Shown in pieces: positions 1 through 6,071 of a stretch of 9,648 nt of DNA; position 1 is the stretch's first letter, and every line of letters starts with the position of its first letter. Under the pieces are notes generated by a model, which was not told the DNA's origin, did not search any database, and worked only from the letters and a program-made list of their open reading frames with translations. Both the position numbers and the translations under genes were made by a program. Source of the DNA: an uncultured Collinsella sp. (GTDB lineage: Bacteria > Actinomycetota > Coriobacteriia > Coriobacteriales > Coriobacteriaceae); assembly GCA_900554465.1 (NCBI GenBank), contig USHF01000045.1, positions 1 through 9,648 of the forward strand. Direction: 5' to 3'.

Positions 1-1726
1 CCGCAAACTCCATCTGCGAGGCGTAAATCTCCTGGTAGATGTTGTCGCCCGCCAGCAGTTCCTCGTGCGTGCCCACGCCATGGACACGACCGTCGTCCAA
101 CACCACAATGCGATCGGCATCCATGACGCTCGCAATGCGCTGTGCGATGACAATCACCGTCGTATTGGGAATCTGAGCAATATGCTCGCGAATCTTAGCG
201 TCGGTCGCCATATCGACCGCGCTGGTGGAGTCATCAAAAATGAGCACGCGCGGATGCTTGAGCAGCGTTCGCGCGATGCACAGGCGCTGCTTCTGCCCGC
301 CCGAGACACCGGCACCGCCCTGGCCCAACTCGCCGTCCAGCCCGCCGATGCGATCAAGGAACTCGTCCACGCATGCCGCCCGGCAGGCACGCAGCAGCTC
401 CTCGTCGGTGGCATCGGGCGCGCCCCACTGCAGGTTCTCGCGCACGGTACCCGTAAACAGCACGTTCTTTTGTAGCACGATGCCCACGGCGTCGCGCAAG
501 GCGGCCAGGTCGTAATCGCGCACATCGCGCCCGCCCACGAGCACGGCGCCTTCGGTGGCGTCGTACAGGCGCGCGATCAGCTGCACAAGCGAGCTCTTGC
601 CCGAGCCCGTGCCGCCGAGGATGCCCACCGTCGAGCCGCTCTCGATGCGAAGGTCGATATGTTCGAGCACATCCTCGGCTGCATCCTCGCGGTACTTAAA
701 CGACACGTCGCGAAACTCGATGCTTCCGTCGGCCACCCCATGCACGGCAGTGGCAGCGTCGGGCGCCTGGATAAGCGAACGCTCGTCGAGCACCCGCGAG
801 ATGCGCTCCACGCTGGCAAGTGCGCGCGTGAGCAGCAAAAACACGTTGGAAATCATCATGAGCGAGTTCATGATCAGCAGCACATAGCTCATGAAGCCCG
901 TGAGCGAGCCCACGCCGAGCTCGCCGGCAAGAATCATGCGACCGCCGATCCACAGAATGGAAAGCGCCGCCACGTACATCGACAGCTGAAACACCGGCAA
1001 GTTGAGCACAGCGTTGCCAAAGGTCTTCGTCGCGGTGCGCGCAAGCTCGGTATTGACGGCATCGAACTTGGCCTCCTCGTGCTCGGCGCGCACGTACGCC
1101 TTGACGGCGCGCACGGCGGTGAGGTCCTCCTGCACCACGCCGTTGAGATGGTCCATCGAGGTCTGCAACTGGCGGTAGAGCGGACTGACGCGATAGGTGA
1201 TAACGCCCAGTACGATCGCCAACACCGGCAGGATGATCGCGAAAACGGTGGCGAGCGGACGCGACAGCACCAGCGCATAGACCAAGCCGACGATGAGCGT
1301 CACGGGGCCGCGCACCATGGGGCGAAAACCGTTGCCGATGGCGTTTTGGATGACGGTGATGTCGGTGGTCATGCGAGTGACCAGCGAGCTGGCGTCGTAG
1401 TTGTCCAGATTGCCAAAAGCGAGCGTCTGGATCTTGCGATACTCGGCCTCGCGCAGGTTAGCGCCCAGCCCCGAGGCAACGCGGGCGGACGTGCGCGCAT
1501 AGCCCAAGCCAAGTACCAGCGAACATGCGGCGCACACCAACATATACGTGCCCTGCAACAGCATGTAGTTGATGTCGCCCGCGGGCACGCCCACATCGAT
1601 GATATTTGCCATGATGACCGGGATAAACAGCTCGAGCGCCGTCTCGGCCGTCACAAAGAGCACGCCGAGTATGGCATCGCGGCGGTATGCCCCCAGATAG
1701 GAAAACAGAATCTTGAGATTGCGCAC
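1..1726 (-). CDS. ABC exporter half-transporter (fused membrane and ATPase domains), degenerate-site subunit, C-terminus cut by window edge
   Basis: The reading frame is open from a GTG at 1726 to the left edge, about 575 codons. Nearly the whole of a typical ABC exporter half is present; only the last residues are missing (visible end IYASQMEFA). An in-frame TGA at 1733-1735 rules out a longer start. The start VRNLKILFSYLGAYRRD leads into a six-helix membrane domain (residues ~1-310), then an ATPase domain with Walker A GGTGSGKSS (Lys377), signature VSGGQ (475-478) and Walker B LIFDD. The catalytic Glu position after Walker B is Asp499, and the switch His is Gln529 (IAQR). From family knowledge, this is the pattern of the catalytically weak subunit of heterodimeric multidrug exporters (TM287/BmrC-like); its intact signature would serve the partner's site. 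I infer that the partner is encoded just to the left, in the same operon. Substrate unknown; drugs, lipids or peptides are possible. Confidence 0.93.
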   Translation of the reverse strand, partial: MRNLKILFSYLGAYRRDAILGVLFVTAETALELFIPVIMANIIDVGVPAGDINYMLLQGTYMLVCAACSLVLGLGYARTSARVASGLGANLREAEYRKIQTLAFGNLDNYDASSLVTRMTTDITVIQNAIGNGFRPMVRGPVTLIVGLVYALVLSRPLATVFAIILPVLAIVLGVITYRVSPLYRQLQTSMDHLNGVVQEDLTAVRAVKAYVRAEHEEAKFDAVNTELARTATKTFGNAVLNLPVFQLSMYVAALSILWIGGRMILAGELGVGSLTGFMSYVLLIMNSLMMISNVFLLLTRALASVERISRVLDERSLIQAPDAATAVHGVADGSIEFRDVSFKYREDAAEDVLEHIDLRIESGSTVGILGGTGSGKSSLVQLIARLYDATEGAVLVGGRDVRDYDLAALRDAVGIVLQKNVLFTGTVRENLQWGAPDATDEELLRACRAACVDEFLDRIGGLDGELGQGGAGVSGGQKQRLCIARTLLKHPRVLIFDDSTSAVDMATDAKIREHIAQIPNTTVIVIAQRIASVMDADRIVVLDDGRVHGVGTHEELLAGDNIYQEIYASQMEFA

Positions 1727-1767
1727 GCAGGTTCATCCCCCATCAAACGTTGTTCGCAAACCCACGT

Positions 1768-1795
1768 ATTATGGCGCGCCGTGCGGCGGTGTCAA
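1768..1795 (-). promoter_or_regulatory. Probable sigma-70-type promoter of the ABC exporter gene
   Basis: Read on the minus strand there is a perfect -35 box TTGACA (1790-1795) and a -10 box CATAAT (1768-1773, five of six consensus bases) with a 16-bp spacer. Transcription would begin near 1760, leaving a leader of about 35 nt before the GTG at 1726. A purine stretch GGGGGATG lies 8-14 nt before that GTG and is only a weak ribosome binding site. The hexamers are the best in the window. Confidence 0.7.
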
Positions 1796-1802
1796 GTGTT
1801 CC

Positions 1803-1814
1803 GAAATCGATTTC
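1803..1814. promoter_or_regulatory. 12-bp perfect palindrome upstream of the ABC promoter
   Basis: GAAATCGATTTC reads identically on both strands and ends 7 bp upstream of the -35 box of the leftward promoter. Its placement would suit an activator or repressor site, but nothing in the window identifies a protein that binds it. The core AAATCGATTT recurs near 4301 inside the toxin gene, so chance is possible. Confidence 0.3.
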
Positions 1815-1914
1815 TGCAAGGTTGGCGCAGGCACCAAGCTCGCAGGACGCGCCCCTGTATTCAATTGGAAATGAACGCGAGCGTGACTTTTTCGCCCCGC
1901 TGCCAACACAAATC

Positions 1915-1945
1915 TTGACTCTACAATCGTTGTAGGGTTTTCACT
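1915..1945 (+). promoter_or_regulatory. MerR-type promoter/operator of the MATE-merR operon
   Basis: A -35 box TTGACT (1915-1920) is followed by an inverted repeat with arms ACTCTACAA (1918-1926) and TTGTAGGGT (1930-1938) around a 3-nt centre; the arms match at eight of nine positions. A weak -10 (TTCACT, 1940-1945) lies 19 bp after the -35. From family knowledge, MerR-family activators bind dyads inside over-long 19-20 bp spacers and twist the DNA to align the two boxes. A MerR-type gene lies in the same rightward unit, so autoregulation is the natural inference. A TACACT box at 1945-1950 would give a 24-bp spacer and is less likely. The inner TACA/TGTA half-sites also resemble BlaI/CopY operators, which is the main alternative. 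Confidence 0.65.
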
Positions 1946-1987
1946 ACACTGGTACGTAAACGATCTAAGCCAGAAAGTGCCCCGCCC

Positions 1988-3334
1988 ATGGAACACGACC
2001 TCACACGCGGCAATGTCCTTAAGACCATCGCGGTCTTTGCCCTGCCTTATATGCTCTCCTACTTTTTGCAGATGCTCTACGGCATGGCCGACCTGTACAT
2101 GATGGGGCAGTTTAGCGGCGCTGCCGGCATCACCGCTGTGGGCAACGGCGCGCAGACGCTCTATATCATTACCGTGACGCTCGTGGGTCTGGCCATGGGA
2201 ACGACGGTCATCGTCGGCCACGCCGTGGGCTCGCGCCGGTTTGACCGCGCCGAGACCGCCATCGGCAACACCATCACGCTCTTTATGGGTGTCTCGGTGG
2301 TGCTGGCCGCTATCTTGCTCGCACTGTGCCCGCAGATCGTGGCGCTCATTGGCACGCCGGCCGAGGCGGTCGAAGGCACCGCCGCCTACCTGCGCATTTG
2401 CTTTATGGGCATTCCGTTTATCGCCGCATACAACATTCTTTCGGCCATCTTTCGCGGGCTGGGCGATTCGCGCTCGCCCATGTACGTGATTGGCGTGGCA
2501 TGTATCATCAACATCGCGCTTGATTTTCTGTTTATCGGCCACATGGGGCTCGGCCCCGTGGGCGCGGCGCTCGGCACGGTGACCGCGCAGACGGCGAGCG
2601 TGGCCCTCGCGCTCGTGTGGCTCAAGAGCCGTCGCACAAACATCCACGTTAAGCGCAGCGACCTGCGCCCCCAGCCCGAGGTGCTCGGCAGCATTCTTAA
2701 GATCGGCGTGCCCGTGGCCGTGCAGGACGGCTGCATCCAGGTGGCGTTTATGTTCATCACCGTCATCGCCAACCACCGCGGCCTGGTCGACGCCGCCGCC
2801 GTGGGCCTGGTCGAAAAGATGATCAGCTTTTTGTTTATCGTGCCGAGTTCTATGGGCGCTACCGTCAGCGCGCTCACGGCGCAAAACGCCGGCGCGGGCA
2901 AGGGCGACCGCGCGCGTCAGGTGCTCAAGGATGCCATGACCATCTCGGTGGTGTACGGCTGCCTGATCACGGTGCTGATGTGGCTGGTGGCGCCGGCGTT
3001 TATCGGCTTTTTTGCCAAGGACGCTGCAGTAGTCGCCGCCGGTACCGGCTATATGCGCAGCTACATTTTCGACGCGATCTTTGCCGGCATCCACATTTGC
3101 TTTAGCGGCTTTTTCGCTGCGTATGGCAAGAGCTACATCGGCTTTGCGCACAACGTGCTGGCTGTGGTACTCATTCGCGTACCCGGTGCATGGCTGCTGT
3201 CGAACGCCTATTCCGACACGTTGTTTCCCATGGGCATCGCCTCGCCGTGCGGATCGATTTTGTCGGCGGTCATTTGCGTTGTCGCGTTTACCGTGCTCAA
3301 CCGCCGCGGAACTTTTGACAAGCTGGTGGCGTAG
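1988..3334 (+). CDS. MATE family multidrug/Na+ or H+ antiporter
   Basis: This 448-residue inner-membrane efflux protein has the usual length and an almost wholly hydrophobic profile compatible with twelve helices in two halves. It opens with a family-typical N-terminus (DLTRGNVLKTIAVFALPYML) and carries the loop motif FRGLGDSRSP (155-164), followed by NIALDFLFI with Asn175 and Asp179, as in the NorM/DinF group. Such proteins exchange cations for cationic drugs or metabolites. The ATG at 1988 fits the family N-terminus; only a weak purine stretch (AGAAAG, near 1972) precedes it, so translation may be modest. It is the first gene of a two-gene unit with the MerR regulator 55 nt downstream. The substrate cannot be read from sequence; the regulator type suggests a lipophilic or cationic toxic compound. 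Confidence 0.94.
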   Translation: MEHDLTRGNVLKTIAVFALPYMLSYFLQMLYGMADLYMMGQFSGAAGITAVGNGAQTLYIITVTLVGLAMGTTVIVGHAVGSRRFDRAETAIGNTITLFMGVSVVLAAILLALCPQIVALIGTPAEAVEGTAAYLRICFMGIPFIAAYNILSAIFRGLGDSRSPMYVIGVACIINIALDFLFIGHMGLGPVGAALGTVTAQTASVALALVWLKSRRTNIHVKRSDLRPQPEVLGSILKIGVPVAVQDGCIQVAFMFITVIANHRGLVDAAAVGLVEKMISFLFIVPSSMGATVSALTAQNAGAGKGDRARQVLKDAMTISVVYGCLITVLMWLVAPAFIGFFAKDAAVVAAGTGYMRSYIFDAIFAGIHICFSGFFAAYGKSYIGFAHNVLAVVLIRVPGAWLLSNAYSDTLFPMGIASPCGSILSAVICVVAFTVLNRRGTFDKLVA

Positions 3335-3335
3335 C

Positions 3336-3371
3336 GGGGCAACGCGAGCCTGGCGCTCCTCCCCTGTTTTT
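3336..3371 (+). terminator. Possible weak hairpin between the MATE gene and the regulator gene
   Basis: GGGG (3336-3339) can pair with CCCC (3361-3364), and GAGC (3346-3349) with GCTC (3355-3358), followed by TGTTTTT (3365-3371). The internal loop is unequal (6 versus 2 nt) and the stems are short. It could act as partial termination or attenuation that lowers regulator output relative to the pump, but may be fortuitous. Confidence 0.3.
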
Positions 3372-3375
3372 ACCG

Positions 3376-3382
3376 AAAGGAG
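3376..3382 (+). promoter_or_regulatory. Strong ribosome binding site that fixes the merR-type gene start
   Basis: AAAGGAG ends 7 nt before the GTG at 3390, an ideal distance. The next in-frame ATG at 3399 would be 16 nt away, so the GTG is preferred. The open frame extends far upstream into the MATE gene (back to 3081), but those codons are a shadow of the MATE gene. Confidence 0.8.
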
Positions 3383-3389
3383 CGGTCCT

Positions 3390-4238
3390 GTGACCGACAT
3401 GCCAAGCGAACACACCGAGGGCCTGCTCCGCATTGGCGAGGTGGCGCGCCTGCTCAATTTGAGCGTGGGCACACTGCGCCATTACGAACAGATGGGGCTA
3501 TTGGAGCCGGCGTATGTCGATCCGGCGAGTGGGTACCGCTACTACGGATCGCGGCAGCTCTCCACCCTCAACACCATCGGCAACCTGCGCGTTCTCGACC
3601 TGCCGCTGACCCAGATTCGCGAGTTTGTCACTACGCGCGATATGGATTTGATGCAACGGCAACTGACCAAGCAACAGGAGTTAATTGAGCACAGGCGGCG
3701 TGAGTTGGAGCGCATGTCGCGCAAGATTGACCAGCGACTTGCCTTGCTTCATGGCGCTTTGAATGCTGATCTCGACACCATTAGCGAAATCGAGGAACCC
3801 GAACTTCGCTGCGCCACGCTACACGAGCGCGTCAATCCCACCGACGCCTATTCGCTGGGATGGCATATCCGCCAGCTTCAGCAGGGGCAGCACGAAACCT
3901 TTGCCTATCTGGGCAATCTGGGTGTGGGTATCGCGCCCGAACGCCTCGCCGCCGGCGATTTTGATGGCTACGACGAGGTCTTTCTGCTGCTCGATGACAC
4001 CGATGATTACTTGGGCGACGTTGAGACGCGACCCGCCGCGCGCTGCCTGACCATAAGTTTCCGCGGCACGCACGGGCAGGCGGGCTCGCGCTACGAGCAG
4101 ATACTCGGCTATATGCACGAACACGGGCTGGCACCCGCCGGCCCGTCGCGCGAGATCGCCCTCATCGATGACATCATCAGCGACGACCCGGCAACCTACG
4201 TGACGCAGATCACCGTGCCCGTTGCCCCAGCAAAGTAA
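3390..4238 (+). CDS. MerR family transcriptional regulator with GyrI-like effector-binding domain (BmrR/BltR type)
   Basis: The protein has 282 residues and three parts. Residues ~12-83 form the winged helix (LLRIGEVARLLNLSVGTLRHYEQMGLL, then the RYY wing motif at 50-52). Residues ~90-132 form the long dimer helix, rich in Gln, Arg and Glu. The C-terminal half (~140-282) resembles the AraC-type/GyrI effector domain that binds lipophilic cations in BmrR. Members bind an inverted repeat in a stretched promoter and activate efflux genes when ligand is bound. A fitting dyad lies in the MATE promoter at 1918-1938, so I infer that this protein controls its own operon. No Cys pair typical of metal- or redox-sensing MerR proteins is seen near the end of the dimer helix, which favours a small organic ligand. 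Confidence 0.9.
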   Translation: MTDMPSEHTEGLLRIGEVARLLNLSVGTLRHYEQMGLLEPAYVDPASGYRYYGSRQLSTLNTIGNLRVLDLPLTQIREFVTTRDMDLMQRQLTKQQELIEHRRRELERMSRKIDQRLALLHGALNADLDTISEIEEPELRCATLHERVNPTDAYSLGWHIRQLQQGQHETFAYLGNLGVGIAPERLAAGDFDGYDEVFLLLDDTDDYLGDVETRPAARCLTISFRGTHGQAGSRYEQILGYMHEHGLAPAGPSREIALIDDIISDDPATYVTQITVPVAPAK

Positions 4239-4278
4239 GAACCGCCCGGAAGGCATCATGCTTTTCGGGCGGTTCTTA
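4236..4278. terminator. Bidirectional terminator hairpin between convergent regulator and toxin genes
   Basis: A 13-bp perfect GC-rich stem pairs 4236-4248 (TAAGAACCGCCCG) with 4266-4278 (CGGGCGGTTCTTA). The loop region can extend the helix further (GCAT/ATGC around 4257). The left arm begins with the TAA stop of the regulator gene; the right arm ends directly against the TAG stop of the toxin gene (4279-4281). No long T-run follows on either strand, only short TTCTT stretches within the arms, so efficiency is uncertain. Confidence 0.72.
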
Positions 4279-4614
4279 CTAATCGTCATCCAGCAACTCA
4301 AATCGATTTCTAGATATCACCAATGCGGCATAATCTTGGCTTTGGTGAAAAACATGGGCAATCACAACGTCCTCGTTATCGTAGTAATAAAGCATTACAT
4401 AAGAATTAATGAGGCAAGCATGGTAACCAAGCACTGCGAGCTCGGGTAACTTCGATAAGCCGTAGTCAACTACACCACTTTGAAGAAGCTGGAGCTGACT
4501 ACGGTATTTATCAAGAAAGTGCCGGGCAGTAAAAATACCATGCCCCAATAGATAATCAACGATATCGTCAACTTCTTGTTCAGCTGTAGGCAGAATCTTA
4601 ACGTTATAGGCCAT
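4279..4614 (-). CDS. ParE/RelE-superfamily toxin of a type II toxin-antitoxin system
   Basis: The protein has 111 residues, the usual size. The start is set at MAYNVKILPTAEQEVDDIVDYL (ATG 4612-4614), which matches the family opening (V-x-I-x-P-x-A plus D-x-I-x-D-Y helix); the open frame extends upstream to 4671 but only through the antitoxin gene. The C-terminal half has the family strand pattern ending YVMLYYYDNEDVVIAHVFHQSQDY. RelE members cleave mRNA on the ribosome and ParE members poison gyrase; the sequence does not decide between them. The gene overlaps the antitoxin gene by 11 nt, consistent with coupled translation. The tail RFELLDDD is acidic and extends past the usual core. Confidence 0.85.
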   Translation of the reverse strand: MAYNVKILPTAEQEVDDIVDYLLGHGIFTARHFLDKYRSQLQLLQSGVVDYGLSKLPELAVLGYHACLINSYVMLYYYDNEDVVIAHVFHQSQDYAALVISRNRFELLDDD

Positions 4615-4873
4615 ATTTTGCCTCAAGGTCATCGAGAGCCTCAAAGGCATCACGTGCCGCGCCAGCAGCACGTTCCCGTTCGGCCACAGCTATACGAGCC
4701 ATCAGACGAGCCTTAGCCTGTTCCTGAACCATGAGGTCGTAGTCCTCGGATCGAAGTACAACAAATTTGCTATAGCCGTTTTTTGTAACAGTCACTGGAC
4801 CAGTAGTAGTTTCAACGAGTTCCGAGAATTTCGCGGTGTCCCGCATATCTTTAATTGGAACGCAAACAGGCAT
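4604..4873 (-). CDS. Phd/YefM-type antitoxin
   Basis: This 89-residue protein opens MPVCVPIKDMRDTAKFSELV and continues TTTGPVTVTKNGYSKFVVLRSEDYD, the DNA-binding fold of Phd/YefM antitoxins. The C-terminal half (~52-89) is Ala/Glu/Arg-rich and probably helical, the part that wraps and neutralises the toxin. An AGGAG site (plus-strand 4880-4884) lies 6 nt before the ATG. It is first in the pair, 55 nt after the exonuclease stop, with a 28-bp palindrome directly upstream, so self-repression together with the toxin is expected from the family. Pairing a Phd/YefM antitoxin with a ParE/RelE toxin is common. Confidence 0.87.
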   Translation of the reverse strand: MPVCVPIKDMRDTAKFSELVETTTGPVTVTKNGYSKFVVLRSEDYDLMVQEQAKARLMARIAVAERERAAGAARDAFEALDDLEAKYGL

Positions 4874-4883
4874 GGCACACTCC

Positions 4884-4911
4884 TAACATAATTGTGTACA
4901 CAATTATGTTA
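4884..4911. promoter_or_regulatory. 28-bp perfect palindrome, probable toxin-antitoxin operator
   Basis: The 14-base half TAACATAATTGTGT (4884-4897) is followed directly by its exact reverse complement (4898-4911), with core GTGTACAC and no spacer. It begins at the antitoxin ribosome binding site and overlaps the likely -10 box. Phd/YefM-family antitoxins bind palindromes with a GTAC core in this position, so this is very likely the autoregulatory site. Confidence 0.85.
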
Positions 4912-4932
4912 CACCAAAACGACCTATGCTAA
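4903..4932 (-). promoter_or_regulatory. Probable promoter of the toxin-antitoxin pair
   Basis: On the minus strand, CATAAT (4903-4908, five of six -10 consensus bases) lies 18 bp after TTAGCA (4927-4932, four of six -35 bases), which overlaps the exonuclease stop codon. The start site would fall inside the palindrome, so an antitoxin bound there would block transcription. The -35 box is weak, and read-through from the exonuclease gene is also possible. Confidence 0.45.
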
Positions 4933-6062
4933 AGTCCCAAAGCATCTTCGCTGACAATCTGAATGTCATCGCCCTTGGACTGGAGCTCCAGGGCCTTCTT
5001 TACCTTGCTTCCGTAGTTCTTTGTAGTCCAAGCATCACTGCCTTCATCGCCAACAACTACGTAGTCGCATTTCTTTGACACTCCACTCAGCACCTGACCG
5101 CCGTTCTGCAAAATAAACTGCTTGATACACTCTTTTGAACCATGATAGAAAGTACCAGAAAGGCAGAATTTCTTTCCTTCAATTTGAACCCGTCGATGCG
5201 CTACGGCGTCGGAGCAGGGATTGATTACCCCCCGCAATAAACCAACCAATTGATTGGATTCGCGCTCATCTATATCACCATCCGCCAAAGCGGCAGTTAG
5301 AAGCGAACAAACTTTGTCGAGCAAAGGGTCGCCTTGCGACATATCATGTTCTTCGACATACCGCAGTGCCGACATTGCCTCCAAGGCATCAACTCTGCCA
5401 TTGGCGACTATCATTTCGCACAAACTTAGAAAGTCGCAGTAATCGGCAGTTTTTTCCGACTTCGCTCTCTGTGCCAAAGCACGGGAAGCCCCTTCATTTG
5501 AACGTCGTCTGCAACCAACACCAAGGCTATACGGCGCAAACATGGGGATGTGCCTCTTATCTTCCATAATCAGCGATTGGAAGATGCGCCTACAAGCATC
5601 CGCATCGTCCAAGGCTCGATGATGGCTCCCCATCTCGAGATTTAAGCATCGGCAAACCGTTGGAAGCTTATAGTCTGGGTATTCTGGATGCCACTGCTTG
5701 GCAAGCTCTTTAGTGCAGGCGTAATTCCACTCGGGTCTGTCAAGTTCATAGGCATCGAATAGCTTCCACAGAACCGCCAAATCGAACGAAGCGTTGTGGG
5801 CAACCAGAGCGGCTCCGTCAAACAAGCTTTTCAATGAGCGTGACCATATTTCCGGAAACGTAGGAGCACCGACAACATCAGCATGAGAAATGCCCGTTAG
5901 CCTCATGTTAATTTCCGAAAACGGCTCCTCAGGATCAACCAAATAGGAACCCTTTGCAAGGACGGCACCATTGCAGTCACATCGAATTAGTCCAATTGAG
6001 CTAATTCGATCATTGTGTCCATTTGGAGTTTCAACATCCAAAAACAGTACGTCTGCCGCCAT
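4929..6062 (-). CDS. DEDDh 3'-5' exonuclease (DnaQ-like) with central TerB-like region and C-terminal BRCT domain
   Basis: This protein has 377 residues. The N-terminal exonuclease fold (~3-168) has all motifs: Asp9/Glu11 in FLDVET, Asp94 in AHNASFD, and His148/Asp153 in HHRALDDAD, so it should be active on DNA or RNA 3' ends. The middle (~205-282) has two similar acidic stretches, ANGRVDALEA (220-229) and DGDIDERES (261-269), which recall TerB-like helical domains; this part is tentative. Residues ~292-377 form a BRCT domain (GKKFCLSGTF, then GGQVLSGVSKKCDYVVVGDE and NYGSKVKKA). The ATG at 6060-6062 lies 9 nt after the ligA stop, with AGGGGG as a likely ribosome site, so it is probably co-transcribed with ligA. 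A role in trimming ends before ligation or in DNA repair is inferred. It could also be a proofreading-like or nucleic-acid defence exonuclease. Confidence 0.88.
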   Translation of the reverse strand: MAADVLFLDVETPNGHNDRISSIGLIRCDCNGAVLAKGSYLVDPEEPFSEINMRLTGISHADVVGAPTFPEIWSRSLKSLFDGAALVAHNASFDLAVLWKLFDAYELDRPEWNYACTKELAKQWHPEYPDYKLPTVCRCLNLEMGSHHRALDDADACRRIFQSLIMEDKRHIPMFAPYSLGVGCRRRSNEGASRALAQRAKSEKTADYCDFLSLCEMIVANGRVDALEAMSALRYVEEHDMSQGDPLLDKVCSLLTAALADGDIDERESNQLVGLLRGVINPCSDAVAHRRVQIEGKKFCLSGTFYHGSKECIKQFILQNGGQVLSGVSKKCDYVVVGDEGSDAWTTKNYGSKVKKALELQSKGDDIQIVSEDALGL

Positions 6063-6071
6063 GACAGCCCC

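Noticed and set aside
659..1918. 419-codon open frame on the plus strand opposite the ABC exporter gene
   Set aside because: Its protein is rich in His, Arg and Gln with no recognisable domain, as expected for the antisense of GC-rich codons. The minus-strand frame encodes a clear ABC exporter.
3081..3389. Upstream extension of the regulator reading frame into the MATE gene
   Set aside because: It overlaps MATE codons, and a strong ribosome site points to the GTG at 3390; the MerR fold begins just after that.
1769..3472. 567-codon open frame on the minus strand opposite the MATE gene
   Set aside because: Low-complexity His/Arg/Ala composition with no domain; the plus-strand MATE gene accounts for the constraint.
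4615..4671. Longer start for the toxin gene
   Set aside because: The extra 19 codons lie in the antitoxin gene in another frame, and the family N-terminus begins at the ATG at 4614.
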